Below are positions 19,979-29,286 of a stretch of 64,000 nt of DNA, piece by piece (positions within the stretch are counted from its first letter, which is position 1; every line of letters begins with the position of its first letter). The DNA is from Paroceanicella profunda (GTDB taxonomy: Bacteria > Pseudomonadota > Alphaproteobacteria > Rhodobacterales > Rhodobacteraceae). Both the position numbers and the translations under genes were made by a program. The stretch spans positions 806,001 through 870,000 of the forward strand of contig NZ_CP040818.1 in assembly GCF_005887635.2 (NCBI RefSeq). The letters run 5' to 3'. A model generated the notes under the pieces. The model searched no databases. It was not told the origin of the DNA and saw nothing but the letters and a program-made list of their open reading frames with translations.

Positions 19979-21223
19979 ATGACCGACCGCCGCGCCTCGC
20001 TCTTCACCCCGGTGCTTCTCGGCGGAACGCTGATCATCGTGGTGACCTTCGGCATCCGCGCCAGCTTCGGCGTGTTCCAGATTCCGATCGCCACCGAGTT
20101 CGGCTGGCCGCGGGCGGATTTCTCCCTCGCCATCGCCATCCAGAACCTCGCCTGGGGCATCGGCTCGCCGATCTTCGGCGCCATGGCCGAGCGGGTGGGG
20201 GACCGCAAGGCCATCCTGCTGGGCGCGCTGGTCTACATCCTGGGGCTGCTGTTCTCGACCATGGCCTCCAGCCCGCTGGCGCACCAGGGGCTGGAATTCC
20301 TGGTGGGCATGGGCATCGCCGGCACCGGGCTGGGGGTGATCCTGGCCGTGGTCGGCCGTGCCTCCTCCGACGAGCACCGCTCCATGTCGCTTGCCATCGT
20401 CACCGCGGCAGGCTCCGCGGGGCAGATGTTCGGTCCGCCCTCGGCGCAGCTGTTGCTCGGGCTGATGGACTGGCGCGGCGTCTTCCTCGTCTTCGCCCTC
20501 GCGGTGGCGGTGGTGATGCTGGCCCTGCCGCTGATGAAGGTGCCCGAGCGCCCTGGCAAGGCGGAGCTGGCCGAGAGCATGGGCACCATCCTCGCCCGCT
20601 CCTTCCGCGACCCGTCCTACACGCTGATCTTCCTCGGCTTCTTCTCCTGCGGGTTCCAGCTGGCCTTCATCACCGCGCATTTCCCCGCCTTCGTGACGGA
20701 GATGTGCGGCCCCATCGCCGCCGGCGGGCTGCTGGACGGGATCGGAATCTCCTCCACCTCCGCGCTCGGCGCCTTCTCCATCGCGGTCATCGGGGCATGC
20801 AACGTGGTGGGCACCCTGGTGGCGGGCTGGCTGGGGCGCTACTACCCCCGCAAGTACCTGCTGGCCATCATCTACGTGCTGCGCACCCTCATCGCCATCG
20901 CCTTCATCCTGCTGCCGATGACACCCTTCACCGTGCTCGCCTTCTCCGCCGGCATGGGGCTGCTGTGGCTGGCCACGGTGCCGCTCACCTCCGGGCTGGT
21001 CGCACATCTCTACGGGCTGCGCTACATGGCCACGCTCTACGGGGTGATCTTCCTGTCGCACCAGATCGGCGGGTTCCTCGGCGTCTGGCTGGGCGGCACG
21101 CTCTATGACCGGTACGGCAGCTACGACGTGGTCTGGTGGGTGGGCATCGGCGTGGGCGCCTTCTCGGCCATCGTGCACCTGCCGGTCCGCGAGCGGCCGC
21201 TGCTCGCGCCCGCCGCCGCCTGA
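19979..21223 (+). CDS. MFS transporter
   Basis: A 414-aa major facilitator with about twelve hydrophobic segments. The loop 2-3 motif region is AERVGDRKAILLG. The start region FGIRASFGVFQIPIATEFGWPRADFSLAIAIQNL is typical of the monocarboxylate/oxalate-formate antiporter-like branch common in Rhodobacterales. ATG 19979 follows GGAGACACACC; earlier codons are unlikely because the first helix begins after this ATG. The substrate is unknown. Confidence 0.85.
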   Translation: MTDRRASLFTPVLLGGTLIIVVTFGIRASFGVFQIPIATEFGWPRADFSLAIAIQNLAWGIGSPIFGAMAERVGDRKAILLGALVYILGLLFSTMASSPLAHQGLEFLVGMGIAGTGLGVILAVVGRASSDEHRSMSLAIVTAAGSAGQMFGPPSAQLLLGLMDWRGVFLVFALAVAVVMLALPLMKVPERPGKAELAESMGTILARSFRDPSYTLIFLGFFSCGFQLAFITAHFPAFVTEMCGPIAAGGLLDGIGISSTSALGAFSIAVIGACNVVGTLVAGWLGRYYPRKYLLAIIYVLRTLIAIAFILLPMTPFTVLAFSAGMGLLWLATVPLTSGLVAHLYGLRYMATLYGVIFLSHQIGGFLGVWLGGTLYDRYGSYDVVWWVGIGVGAFSAIVHLPVRERPLLAPAAA

Positions 21224-21224
21224 G

Positions 21225-21242
21225 CCTCCCGGTGCCGGGAGG
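21225..21242 (+). terminator. Hairpin after MFS gene, convergent with trhO
   Basis: Perfect stem CCTCCCGG / CCGGGAGG with a 2-nt TG loop directly after the MFS stop. No T-tract. It lies in the 31-bp gap between convergent genes. Confidence 0.5.
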
Positions 21243-21254
21243 GCCGCGGGCAGC

Positions 21255-22199
21255 CTAGCCGTCGCCGTCCGTCTCTCCCGCGCCGGTCCCGTCTCCGCCG
21301 CCCAGGTGGCGGGCCCCCCGGCAGGCGGCGAGGCGCACCTGGCGCTGGCGCTCGGCGAAGCGGGCGCGGTCCGCGTCGGTGTACTCATCGATGCACTGCG
21401 GGCAGGAGATGCCTTCCGCATACTGCTCCGAGGCCCGGTCGGCGGCCGAGAGCGGGCGCCGGCAGGCGTGGCACAGGCTGTGGCTGCCCTCGGCCAGCCC
21501 ATGGCCCACGGCCACGCGCCCGTCGAACACGAAGCACTCGCCCTGCCAGCGGCTCTCCGCCTCCGGCACGGTCTCAAGGTATTTCAGGATGCCGCCCTTG
21601 AGGTGGAACACGTCCCGGACCCCCTGCCCCAGCAGCCAGCTCGACGCCTTCTCGCAGCGGATGCCCCCGGTGCAGAACATCGCCACCCGGCGGTTGCCGA
21701 TCCGTTCGCGGTTCGCATCCCACCAGGCGGGAAAGTCGCGAAAGCTCTTCGTGCCGGGGTCCAGCGCGCCTTCGAAGCTGCCGATGGCCACCTCGTAGCC
21801 GTTACGGGTGTCGATGGTCACCACGTCCTCGGCGGCGATGAGGGCGTTCCACTCCTCCGGCGCCACATAGGTGCCCACGCGCTGTGTCGGGTCCGCCTCG
21901 GCGCCGAGGGTGACGATCTCGCGCTTCAGCCGCACCTTCATGCGGCCGAAGGGACGCTCCGCGGCGTGGCTCTCCTTCACCTCGATCTGCGCGCAGCCCG
22001 GCAGGGCGCGGATATGAGCGAGCATCGTGTCGATGCCCCCGCGCGTGCCGGCGATGGTGCCGTTGATGCCCTCGCGTGCCAGCAGCAGCGTGCCGCGGGT
22101 GCCGGTGCGCGCCGCGCACTCCTCCAGCCCCGGGCGCAGGGCCTCGGGCCGCTCGAAGCGGGTGAACTGGTAGAGGGCGGCAACGACATATCCGGACAT
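21255..22199 (-). CDS. trhO: tRNA uridine(34) hydroxylase (rhodanese family)
   Basis: TrhO (YceA) hydroxylates U34 in tRNAs on the way to 5-methoxy/carboxymethoxy-uridine. The protein is 314 aa from ATG 22199 (MSGYVVAALYQFTRF). An N-terminal acylphosphatase-like half (LLLAREGINGTIAG) is followed by the rhodanese domain with VVTIDTRNGYE and active-site FCTGGIRCEKAS. A C-terminal Cys-rich region (CHACRRPL, CPQCID) resembles a zinc site. Confidence 0.93.
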   Translation of the reverse strand: MSGYVVAALYQFTRFERPEALRPGLEECAARTGTRGTLLLAREGINGTIAGTRGGIDTMLAHIRALPGCAQIEVKESHAAERPFGRMKVRLKREIVTLGAEADPTQRVGTYVAPEEWNALIAAEDVVTIDTRNGYEVAIGSFEGALDPGTKSFRDFPAWWDANRERIGNRRVAMFCTGGIRCEKASSWLLGQGVRDVFHLKGGILKYLETVPEAESRWQGECFVFDGRVAVGHGLAEGSHSLCHACRRPLSAADRASEQYAEGISCPQCIDEYTDADRARFAERQRQVRLAACRGARHLGGGDGTGAGETDGDG

Positions 22200-22272
22200 G
22201 GAGCATCGCCTACTGCGCGGCGGTGGAAAAATCCAGTCCCGGAGCCATGCCCGGCCCCGTCCGGCCCCGAAC

Positions 22273-22301
22273 TTGACCCTTCGGGCCTTTTGGGCTAGAT
22301 C
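22273..22301 (+). promoter_or_regulatory. Predicted promoter for the ffh operon
   Basis: TTGACC (22273-22278) and TAGATC (22296-22301) with an ideal 17-bp spacer, in the gap between divergent trhO and ffh. Transcription from here would include the three 53-bp hairpin repeats in a leader of about 340 nt. Confidence 0.5.
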
Positions 22302-22373
22302 CTGCCCAATTCCGGGAGTCGCCAGCACTTCCGGTCCCGGGCGCAGCCCGGGATCGCCGTCGGTCAGCGCGTT

Positions 22374-22546
22374 GCGCCCACCGGCGCACTACTGCTTTGT
22401 GCCGCAGGCGCAAAGCGGAAACACCAGCGCCCACCGGCGCACTACTGCTTTGTGCCGCAGGCGCAAAGCGGAAACACCAGCGCCCACCGGCGCACTACTG
22501 CTTTGTGCCGGAGGCGCAAAGCGGAAACACCGGCGCCCACCGGCGC
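22374..22546 (+). repeat. Three tandem 53-bp hairpin repeats plus partial fourth unit in the ffh leader
   Basis: Units start at 22374, 22427 and 22480 with exact 53-bp periodicity; a fourth starts at 22533 and stops after GCGCCCACCGGCGC. Each unit contains CTTTGTGCC-(3 nt)-GGCGCAAAG, a 9-bp stem with one wobble. Units 1 and 2 look identical; unit 3 has a few substitutions. It lies between a good promoter and the ffh start, so it is probably transcribed. Unit spacing leaves no variable spacers, so this is not a CRISPR array. Confidence 0.9.
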
Positions 22547-22651
22547 GGCGAAAAGACCGCGCCCCGGCGCACCGAGACATCCGCGGCCCTGCCGCGCCCG
22601 AGACACCGCCCCGCGGGGGGCAGGACGAAACCCGACGGCAAGGAGCCGCCA

Positions 22652-24157
22652 ATGTTCGAGAACCTGTCGAGCCGGTTGTCCGGCGTCCTCGACAAGCTCA
22701 CCAAACAGGGTGCGCTGAGCGAGGCCGACGTCTCCACCGCCCTGCGCGAGGTTCGCGTGGCGCTGCTGGAGGCCGATGTTTCCCTGGCCGTCGCGCGCAA
22801 CTTCGTGACCGCGGTGCAGCAGAAGGCCACCGGCCAGGCGGTGACGAAATCCGTCACCCCGGGCCAGCAGGTGGTCAAGATCGTCCATGACGAGCTGGTC
22901 GCCGTGCTGGCGGGCGACAACCCGGAGCCGGGCCGCCTGCGCATCGACAGCCCGCCCGCGCCGATCATGATGGTCGGCCTCCAGGGCTCGGGCAAGACCA
23001 CCACCACCGCCAAGCTTGCCAAGCGCCTCAGCGAGCGCGAGGGCAAGAAGGTGCTGATGGCCTCGCTCGACACCTCGCGCCCGGCCGCCATGGAACAGCT
23101 CGCCGTGCTGGGCCGGCAGATCGGCGTGGACACGCTGCCCATCGTCGTGGGCCAGGACCCCGTCGCCATCGCGAAGCGCGCGAAGAGCCAGGCCGCCCTC
23201 GGCGGCTATGACGTCTACCTGCTCGACACCGCCGGCCGCCTGCACGTGAACGACGAGCTGATGGCCGAGGTCGAGGCGGTGCGCGACATCGCCAAGCCGC
23301 ACGAGACCATCCTCGTGGTCGACGGCCTCACCGGCCAGGACGCGGTGAACGTGGCCGAGCAGTTCGACGGCCGCATCGGCATCTCCGGCGTGGTGCTCAC
23401 CCGGATGGACGGCGACGGCCGCGGCGGCGCGGCGCTTTCCATGCGCGCGGTCACCGGCAAGCCGATCAAGTTCGTCGGGCTCGGCGAGAAGATGGACGCG
23501 CTGGAGGAATTCCACCCCGAGCGCGTGGCCGGCCGCATCCTCGGGATGGGCGACATCGTCTCCCTCGTGGAGAAGGCGCGCGAGACCATCGAGGCCGAAG
23601 AGGCCGAGCGCATGATGAAGCGGTTCCAGAAGGGCCGTTTCGACATGAACGACCTTGCGGGCCAGCTCAACCAGATGCTGAAGCTCGGCGGCATGCAGGG
23701 CATCATGGGCATGATGCCGGGCATGGGCAAGCTCTCCAAGCAGATGGAGGCCTCCGGCTTCGACGACCGGGTGATCAAGCGCCAGATCGCCATCATCAAC
23801 TCGATGACCAAGAAGGAGCGCAAGCTGCCCGACCTGATGCAGGCCAGCCGCAAGAAGCGCGTGGCCGCCGGCGCGGGCGTCGAGGTCTCCGAGGTCAACA
23901 AGCTGCTGAAGATGCACCGCCAGATGGCGGACATGATGAAGAAGATGGGCAAGATGGGGAAGAAGGGCATGATGCGCGGCGCCCTCTCCCAGATGTTCGG
24001 CAAGGGCGGGCTCGACCCCGCGGCGCTGACCGGCCCGCAGGGCGGCCAGGCCCCCGGCGCCGGCGCGCCCGGCGGCCTGCCCCCGGGCTTCCCCGGCATG
24101 GGCGGCGGCGGGCTGCAGCTCCCCCCCGGCCTCTCGGGCTTCGGCAAGAAGAAATGA
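22652..24157 (+). CDS. ffh: Signal recognition particle protein Ffh
   Basis: SRP54 GTPase that targets nascent inner-membrane proteins with 4.5S RNA and FtsY. The protein is 501 aa from ATG 22652 (MFENLSSRLSGVLDKL), preceded by AAGGAG. N domain, then G domain with GLQGSGKTTTTAKLA, LDTSRPAAMEQL, DTAGRLHVND and TRMDGDGRGG, then a Met-rich M domain with GIMGMMPGMGKL. The tail is a long Gly/Pro/Met-rich extension, as in many alphaproteobacteria. Confidence 0.97.
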   Translation: MFENLSSRLSGVLDKLTKQGALSEADVSTALREVRVALLEADVSLAVARNFVTAVQQKATGQAVTKSVTPGQQVVKIVHDELVAVLAGDNPEPGRLRIDSPPAPIMMVGLQGSGKTTTTAKLAKRLSEREGKKVLMASLDTSRPAAMEQLAVLGRQIGVDTLPIVVGQDPVAIAKRAKSQAALGGYDVYLLDTAGRLHVNDELMAEVEAVRDIAKPHETILVVDGLTGQDAVNVAEQFDGRIGISGVVLTRMDGDGRGGAALSMRAVTGKPIKFVGLGEKMDALEEFHPERVAGRILGMGDIVSLVEKARETIEAEEAERMMKRFQKGRFDMNDLAGQLNQMLKLGGMQGIMGMMPGMGKLSKQMEASGFDDRVIKRQIAIINSMTKKERKLPDLMQASRKKRVAAGAGVEVSEVNKLLKMHRQMADMMKKMGKMGKKGMMRGALSQMFGKGGLDPAALTGPQGGQAPGAGAPGGLPPGFPGMGGGGLQLPPGLSGFGKKK

Positions 24158-24693
24158 GCGGGATGACCGCCCTCCCCTCCATCCCGGTGCTGGAGACCGA
24201 GCACCTGCGCCTGCGCGCGCCGATGCTGTCGGATTTCGGCGCCTATGCGGCGTTCCGGGCCTCGGAGCGGTCGCGGATCGTGGGCGGGCCCTATTCGGAA
24301 TGGTCCAGCTTCTCGGATTTCTCGGCGATGATCGGCCACTGGGCCCTGCGCGGCTTCGGCCGCTGGATGGTCGCCGACCGGACGAGCGACGCGCCGCTCG
24401 GCGTCGTCGGTCCGTTCATGCCCTACGGCTGGCCGGAGCCGGAGATCGCCTGGACGGTGTTCGACGGGGCCGAAGGGCGGGGCGTCGCCCATGAGGCGGC
24501 GCTGGCCGCACGCAGCTTTGCCTACCAGACCCTCGGCTGGAAAACCGCCATCAGCATGATCGTGGCGGAGAACACCCGCTCGCAGGCGCTGGCCCGCCGT
24601 CTCGGCGCCACGCCCGACGGCACGTTCCGCCACGCCGAGTTCGGCGATTTCACCATCTGGCGGCACCCCGGCCCGGAGGAGGCCCCCCGATGA
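24154..24693 (+). CDS. GNAT family N-acetyltransferase
   Basis: A 179-aa acetyltransferase of the RimJ/RimL type: LETEHLRLRAPMLSDF at the N-terminus, GWPEPEIAWTVFDGAEGRGVAHEAA around the acetyl-CoA loop and ENTRSQALARRLGA near the end. It overlaps ffh (ATGA) and the next gene by 4 bases each, so translation is coupled. Its fixed position between ffh and chorismate mutase is usual in Rhodobacterales. The substrate is unknown. Confidence 0.85.
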   Translation: MSGMTALPSIPVLETEHLRLRAPMLSDFGAYAAFRASERSRIVGGPYSEWSSFSDFSAMIGHWALRGFGRWMVADRTSDAPLGVVGPFMPYGWPEPEIAWTVFDGAEGRGVAHEAALAARSFAYQTLGWKTAISMIVAENTRSQALARRLGATPDGTFRHAEFGDFTIWRHPGPEEAPR

Positions 24694-25004
24694 CCGAGAC
24701 CATTACCGGACAGACCAACGCGGAGCGCGCGGCCGCCCTCCTGGCCCGCCACCGCGCCAGCATCGACAACCTCGATGCCATCCTGATCCACACCCTGGCC
24801 GAGCGTTTCAAGGAAACGCAGGCGGTGGGGCAGCTGAAGGCGGAATATGACCTGCCGCCCTCGGACAAGACCCGCGAGGAGGCGCAGATCGCGCGTCTGC
24901 GCGCCAAGGCCGTGGAGGCCGGGCTCGACCCGGTCTTCGCAGAGAAATTCCTGAACTTCGTGATCGCGGAAGTCATCCGCCACCACGAGCAATTCCAGAA
25001 ATAG
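24690..25004 (+). CDS. Chorismate mutase (AroQ type)
   Basis: Converts chorismate to prephenate for Phe/Tyr synthesis. A 104-aa all-helical AroQ monofunctional enzyme. Active-site elements are HRASIDNLDAILIHTLAERFKET at the first helix and an internal VGQLKAE with the conserved Lys. It overlaps the GNAT gene by 4 bases and lies 39 nt before rpsP. Confidence 0.88.
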   Translation: MTETITGQTNAERAAALLARHRASIDNLDAILIHTLAERFKETQAVGQLKAEYDLPPSDKTREEAQIARLRAKAVEAGLDPVFAEKFLNFVIAEVIRHHEQFQK

Positions 25005-25043
25005 GGGCACAGCCCCTTCCCCCACCTGTCAAGGAGACTATAC

Positions 25044-25418
25044 ATGGCCATGAAAATCCGGCTCGCCCGCGGCGGTTCCAAGAAGCGCCCGCATTACTCC
25101 ATCGTTGCCGCCGACAGCCGCATGCCGCGCGACGGCCGCTTCCTGGAGAAGCTGGGCACCTACAACCCGCTCCTCGCCAAGGACAGCAAAGACCGCGTGA
25201 AGCTCGACGTCGAGCGCGCGCAGTACTGGATCAGCAAGGGCGCGCAGCCGACCGACCGCGTGAGCCGCTTCCTGGAAGCCGCCGGTGCCGTCGAGAAGAA
25301 GGAGCGCGCCAACCTGAAGAAGGGCGCACCGCACAAGGCCGCCCAGGACCGTGCGAAGGAGCGCGCCGAGAAGGCCGCCGCCGCCGCGGCTCCCGCCGAG
25401 GACACCGCCGCCGAGTGA
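25044..25418 (+). CDS. rpsP: 30S ribosomal protein S16
   Basis: A 124-aa S16 beginning [21 protein letters not shown], the canonical N-terminus, with [13 protein letters not shown]. The C-terminus is a Lys/Ala-rich extension of about 35 residues, common in this order. AAGGAGACTATAC precedes the ATG. First of the rpsP-rimM-trmD-rplS ribosomal block. Confidence 0.97.
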   Translation: MAMKIRLARGGSKKRPHYSIVAADSRMPRDGRFLEKLGTYNPLLAKDSKDRVKLDVERAQYWISKGAQPTDRVSRFLEAAGAVEKKERANLKKGAPHKAAQDRAKERAEKAAAAAAPAEDTAAE

Positions 25419-25566
25419 TCGGCCCGGTCTCGGGGCGCGACCTCGGGTCGGGTGGAGCAAGCACGCCCCCGGCCGCGCCCCGCGCCATTCCGCCCCGGCC
25501 CGCGCGCCGGGGCCTCCCGGCCCGCCACGGGGCGGCCGGTTCAGGGCTTGAGGGGAGTGCGGTCTC

Positions 25567-26121
25567 ATGTCGGGACCCGATCGTGACAGCATGATCTGCG
25601 TCGGCGCCATTGCCGGCGCCTTCGGCGTGCGCGGCGAGGTGCGGGTGAAGAGCTTCTGCTCCGAGCCCGAGGACATCGCCGGCTACGCCCCCCTCTCCAC
25701 CGAGGACGGGGCCCACAGCTACACCCTGAAGATCACCCGCGCCGTGAAGGGCGGGCTCGCCTGCTGGCTGGGCGGTGTGAAGACCCGCGAGCAGGCGGAG
25801 GCCCTGCGCGGCGTCCGGCTCTTCGCGCCGCGGGACCGGCTTCCGGCCCTGCCGGACGACGAATTCTACCATGCCGACCTGATCGGCCTCGACGTGCTGG
25901 ACACCGGCGGCGCCCGGCTCGGCCGGCTGCACGCCATCCATGACCACGGCGCCGGAGATTTCCTGGAGATCACCGGGCCCGGACTGAAGACCCCGCTGCT
26001 CATCCCCTTCACCCTCGAGGCCGTGCCCACCGTCGACCTCGCGGCCCGCCGCATCATCGTCGACCCGCCCGTCGAGGTGCTGGGCGAGGGGCGTGGCGGC
26101 GAGGAGGACGACACCGAATGA
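25567..26121 (+). CDS. rimM: Ribosome maturation factor RimM
   Basis: 16S processing factor that binds S19 during 30S assembly. The protein is 184 aa: N-terminal RimM domain ([19 protein letters not shown]) and C-terminal PRC-barrel ([18 protein letters not shown], then [16 protein letters not shown]). It overlaps trmD by 4 bases (ATGA). Confidence 0.95.
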   Translation: MSGPDRDSMICVGAIAGAFGVRGEVRVKSFCSEPEDIAGYAPLSTEDGAHSYTLKITRAVKGGLACWLGGVKTREQAEALRGVRLFAPRDRLPALPDDEFYHADLIGLDVLDTGGARLGRLHAIHDHGAGDFLEITGPGLKTPLLIPFTLEAVPTVDLAARRIIVDPPVEVLGEGRGGEEDDTE

Positions 26122-27032
26122 CCGACACTCCCGGCAGCGACGATGACACCGGCGCGCCGGAGACCCCGGGCCGCAGCCACGGGCGCCTCGCGATCCGACC
26201 CTCCGCCGCCCCGCGCGAGCTGATGGGCCCGACGCCGGAGGTGAAGGGCGTGTGGCGTGCCAAGGTGCTCACGCTCTACCCCGGCATGTTCCCCGGCATC
26301 CTCGGCCAGTCGCTCACCGGCCGTGCGCTGGACCACGGGCTCTGGGCGCTGGAACCGATCGACATCCGCATGTTCGCCCGGGACCGGCACCGCACGGTGG
26401 ACGACACGCCCGCCGGCGGCGGCCCCGGCATGGTGATGCGGCCCGACGTCGTCTCCCGCGCCATCGACTTCGCCCAGCCGGCGGTGGACCGGGCGCGCTG
26501 GCCGCTCATCTACCTCTCGCCACGCGGGAAGCCCTTCGACCAGGCGATGGCCCGGCGCCTGTCGCGGGCCGAGGGCGTCACCCTGCTGTGCGGCCGGTTC
26601 GAGGGCGTGGACGAGCGCCTGCTCGAGGCCCGGCAGGTGGAAGAGGTGTCGCTGGGCGATTTCGTGCTGACCGGCGGCGAACTGGCCGCTCAGGTCTTGA
26701 TAGATGCCACGGTTCGGCTTATACCCCGCGTCCTTGGGAATGCCGAGTCGGTGGTGGAGGAATCCTTTTCCTCCGGGCTCTTGGAACACCCGCACTACAC
26801 GAGGCCGCAGGACTGGGAAGGCCGCGCGATACCGGAGGTTCTCCTTTCCGGACATCACGCGAAGATCGCCGAATGGCGCAAAGCGCAGTCCGAACGCCTG
26901 ACACAGGAACGACGTCCCGACCTCTGGCGGGCCCATCTGGCACAGTCCAGCTCTGGCAGCCCGGCAGGAGAAGCAGAGCTCTCGGACGCGGCAACCAACT
27001 CCGCTGCACACAGCGGGCACCAGAAAGGATGA
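26118..27032 (+). CDS. trmD: tRNA (guanine-N1)-methyltransferase
   Basis: SPOUT enzyme making m1G37 in tRNAs. The protein is 304 aa, longer than the usual 230-260 because of an N-terminal tail of about 48 residues and a C-terminal Ser/Ala-rich tail. Knot motifs are present: [45 protein letters not shown] and [15 protein letters not shown]. From about base 26,695 to the end, codons such as TTG, ATA and CTT appear that are nearly absent in the first two thirds, although the encoded motifs remain canonical. This hints at a mosaic gene. Confidence 0.94.
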   Translation: MTDTPGSDDDTGAPETPGRSHGRLAIRPSAAPRELMGPTPEVKGVWRAKVLTLYPGMFPGILGQSLTGRALDHGLWALEPIDIRMFARDRHRTVDDTPAGGGPGMVMRPDVVSRAIDFAQPAVDRARWPLIYLSPRGKPFDQAMARRLSRAEGVTLLCGRFEGVDERLLEARQVEEVSLGDFVLTGGELAAQVLIDATVRLIPRVLGNAESVVEESFSSGLLEHPHYTRPQDWEGRAIPEVLLSGHHAKIAEWRKAQSERLTQERRPDLWRAHLAQSSSGSPAGEAELSDAATNSAAHSGHQKG

Positions 27033-27037
27033 GGGTC

Positions 27038-27424
27038 ATGAACCTTCTTCAGACGATCGAGAAAGAACAGATCGCCGCGCTCGGGAAAGACATCCCGGAC
27101 TTCTCCGCAGGCGATACCATCCGCGTCGGCTACAAGGTCGTCGAGGGCACCCGCTCCCGCGTGCAGAACTACGAAGGTGTCTGCATCGCGCGCAAGGGCG
27201 GCTCGGGCATCGGCGCGGCCTTCACCGTCCGCAAGATCTCCTTCGGCGAAGGTGTCGAGCGTGTTTTCCCGCTCCACTCGCCGAACATCGACTCCATCAC
27301 CGTGGTGCGCCGCGGCCGCGTGCGTCGCGCGAAGCTCTACTACCTGCGCTCGCGTCGCGGCAAGTCGGCCCGCATCGTCGAGAAGACCAACTACAAGGCC
27401 CCTGCCGAGGCCGCAGCCGAGTAA
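27038..27424 (+). CDS. rplS: 50S ribosomal protein L19
   Basis: A 128-aa L19. ATG 27038 ([15 protein letters not shown]) is preferred over an in-frame ATG three codons earlier because AAGGATGAGG gives a ribosome binding site at normal distance and the family starts here. Conserved [30 protein letters not shown] and [11 protein letters not shown] are present. A terminator follows. Confidence 0.97.
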   Translation: MNLLQTIEKEQIAALGKDIPDFSAGDTIRVGYKVVEGTRSRVQNYEGVCIARKGGSGIGAAFTVRKISFGEGVERVFPLHSPNIDSITVVRRGRVRRAKLYYLRSRRGKSARIVEKTNYKAPAEAAAE

Positions 27425-27466
27425 GGACGCAGCCGCACAGGCAGATCATGCCGAGCCGGTCCGGAA

Positions 27467-27491
27467 GGGCGGTCCCCAGGGGCCGCCCTTT
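27467..27491 (+). terminator. Rho-independent terminator after rplS
   Basis: Stem GGGCGG-(T)-CCCC / GGGG-CCGCCC closed by a single A, followed by TTTCT. It ends the ffh-to-rplS block. Confidence 0.8.
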
Positions 27492-27942
27492 CTGCTGCGC
27501 GGCGGCCACCCGCAGCCGCTGACAGCCGCGCAGGGCCGGCCCCCGCCGGACAGCGCGCCTCACGGCCAGCCCATCGGGCAAGAGCCCCGACGCCCGGCAC
27601 CAGCCGCCGGCGCCGCTCACGCAAGCCGAACACGCCCCGGGGCGCCGCTTGCAGGCTTCCCGCCGATCCCCCTTCCCCCGTCACCGCCGCTCCGGCCGGA
27701 ACCTGACTGCGAGAGCGCTTTCGGGCGACGGGGCCCCGGCTCCGCCCCCTGAAGGCAGCAGGGTCAACAGGACAACACCGCACAGCACTCCCCTGCCCGA
27801 TATCACTCCTGCCGATGAAGCCCTGCCCCACCGCCGTGCGCGGAAGGCCCTCTCCCCCTCGGCACATTCAGGGCATTTTCCTGTTGGAGACCTGAGCGCC
27901 CCTGCTCTAGCCTTTCCGAATATCCTTCATCGGGCGCACCTC
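27492..27942. other. 450-bp intergenic stretch, no gene seen
   Basis: GC-rich spacer between the rplS terminator and the next gene. Open frames here lack ribosome binding sites and recognisable protein patterns. rpmE, which often follows rplS in related genomes, is not present. The promoter of the downstream gene must lie near the right end. Confidence 0.4.
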
Positions 27943-28959
27943 ATGAAACTCATCCTGCACATCGGGCCACACAAGACCGGGAGCTCATCGATACAGGCGT
28001 GCCTTACTGCGGCGCGGGAGACCCTTCTGGACCAGGGCGCGCTCTATTTCGCGGCACCGCCGTTGCCGGCACTTTCCCTGTCGACCTACTATGCCGACGC
28101 TCAGTTGCGCGACATGCCCGGCGATCGCAGGCACTTCCGGACCCATGCAGAGGTGATGAAGTGGACCACGGATGCCTGGGCCGACCTGGAGACCAGCGTC
28201 GCATCCAGCCCCGCCCGCGTGTGCATCCTTTCCAGCGAGCAGTTCGCCTCGCTTCCCGGCGAACGGGTGGCGGAGATGATCGGGCGCCTCCGCGGCATGT
28301 TCTCCGACATCAAGGTCGTCGCCTATGCGCGGGATCCGGTCTCGCTCTACCTCTCGGGGCTGCAGCAGAACATCCAGGGAGGGTGGCGCCTGAAGGCCAT
28401 CAGAACCCCCCGTACCTTCACCTATCTTCTTCCGCGACAGGTCATGAAATACGGCGCCTGTGTCGGGACGGAAGCTCTCGTCGTGCGCAACTTCACGAGG
28501 TCGCACCTGGTCGGCGGCGACGTGGTCACCGATTTTCTCAACGTGGTCTCCGGGTTCGGCCATGATCTCACCGTCCCGCTGAGGTCGGCCAACGAGGCAA
28601 TCTGCGGCGCGGCGGTCGCCTGGCTGCTCACGGTGAACGAGACATGGGATCGCGGGCCGCTTGGCGCCGAACGCCTGAGGGTGCTGAACCGCCTGCGCCG
28701 GTCCGAAGCGCTTGCCGACCTGCCGCGGCTGAAGCTGGAGGACCCCCTGCTGGTCGGCGCGCTCTGTCGCGGCGTCCGGCGGGACGTGGACTGGATCAAC
28801 GACACCTTCCTGAAGGATGCCCCGCTGGCCCTAAGCGAGACGCCCCCCGCCCGGCTGCCCGAAGACCGCCACCTGCGGGAGCGGATCCGAGACTGGATCA
28901 TGAGCTACCTCACGACGGATGCCATGGAGAAAATCGCCCGCGCTTCGCTGCAGGTCTGA
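27943..28959 (+). CDS. Sulfotransferase-like protein
   Basis: A 338-aa protein with a P-loop-like PAPS motif at the very N-terminus (LILHIGPHKTGSSSIQ), the form seen in bacterial sulfotransferase-like proteins. VVAYARDPVSLYLSGLQQ fits the 3'-phosphate-binding strand-helix. ATG 27943 places the motif at residues 3-18, as expected. Codon use is less biased than in the backbone. Single gene; the target could be a surface polysaccharide, but nothing nearby proves this. Confidence 0.65.
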   Translation: MKLILHIGPHKTGSSSIQACLTAARETLLDQGALYFAAPPLPALSLSTYYADAQLRDMPGDRRHFRTHAEVMKWTTDAWADLETSVASSPARVCILSSEQFASLPGERVAEMIGRLRGMFSDIKVVAYARDPVSLYLSGLQQNIQGGWRLKAIRTPRTFTYLLPRQVMKYGACVGTEALVVRNFTRSHLVGGDVVTDFLNVVSGFGHDLTVPLRSANEAICGAAVAWLLTVNETWDRGPLGAERLRVLNRLRRSEALADLPRLKLEDPLLVGALCRGVRRDVDWINDTFLKDAPLALSETPPARLPEDRHLRERIRDWIMSYLTTDAMEKIARASLQV

Positions 28960-29286
28960 CGCCTGCGGACCGGGCGCGCGAAGCCGCCCCGACGGGTTTC
29001 CGCATCGGAGCCGTAGCCACCTTCGGCCGCCTTGCGTGCAAGCCCGATCCCCGATGAATACCGGCCTTGCCGGCGCGCACTGCGGCGACCGCGCGTGTCC
29101 GAGGGCCTGCACGGCTCGCCTTCCGGGACCTGCCGATCAGATCAACGGCATGTTCGGGGAGTGGCGGGCCCGGGTGATCCTGCGAAGGGGCGGACGCGAG
29201 ACACCCCGCGCCGGGTCTCCGGCGGGGTCTCTCCAGTGTGCATTTGCCTGCCCGATCACGTGTTCAGGCGATCAGGGGCAACGGGA
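28960..29286. other. 327-bp gap at the left edge of the accessory region, no gene seen
   Basis: Spacer between convergent genes. No convincing gene, RNA, terminator or attachment-site repeat was found. In particular, the 3' end of the tRNA-Ser located at 61.6 kb is not repeated here. Confidence 0.4.

Noticed and set aside
22374..22546. CRISPR-like array
   Set aside because: The 53-bp units are contiguous tandem copies with no variable spacers and no cas genes nearby.
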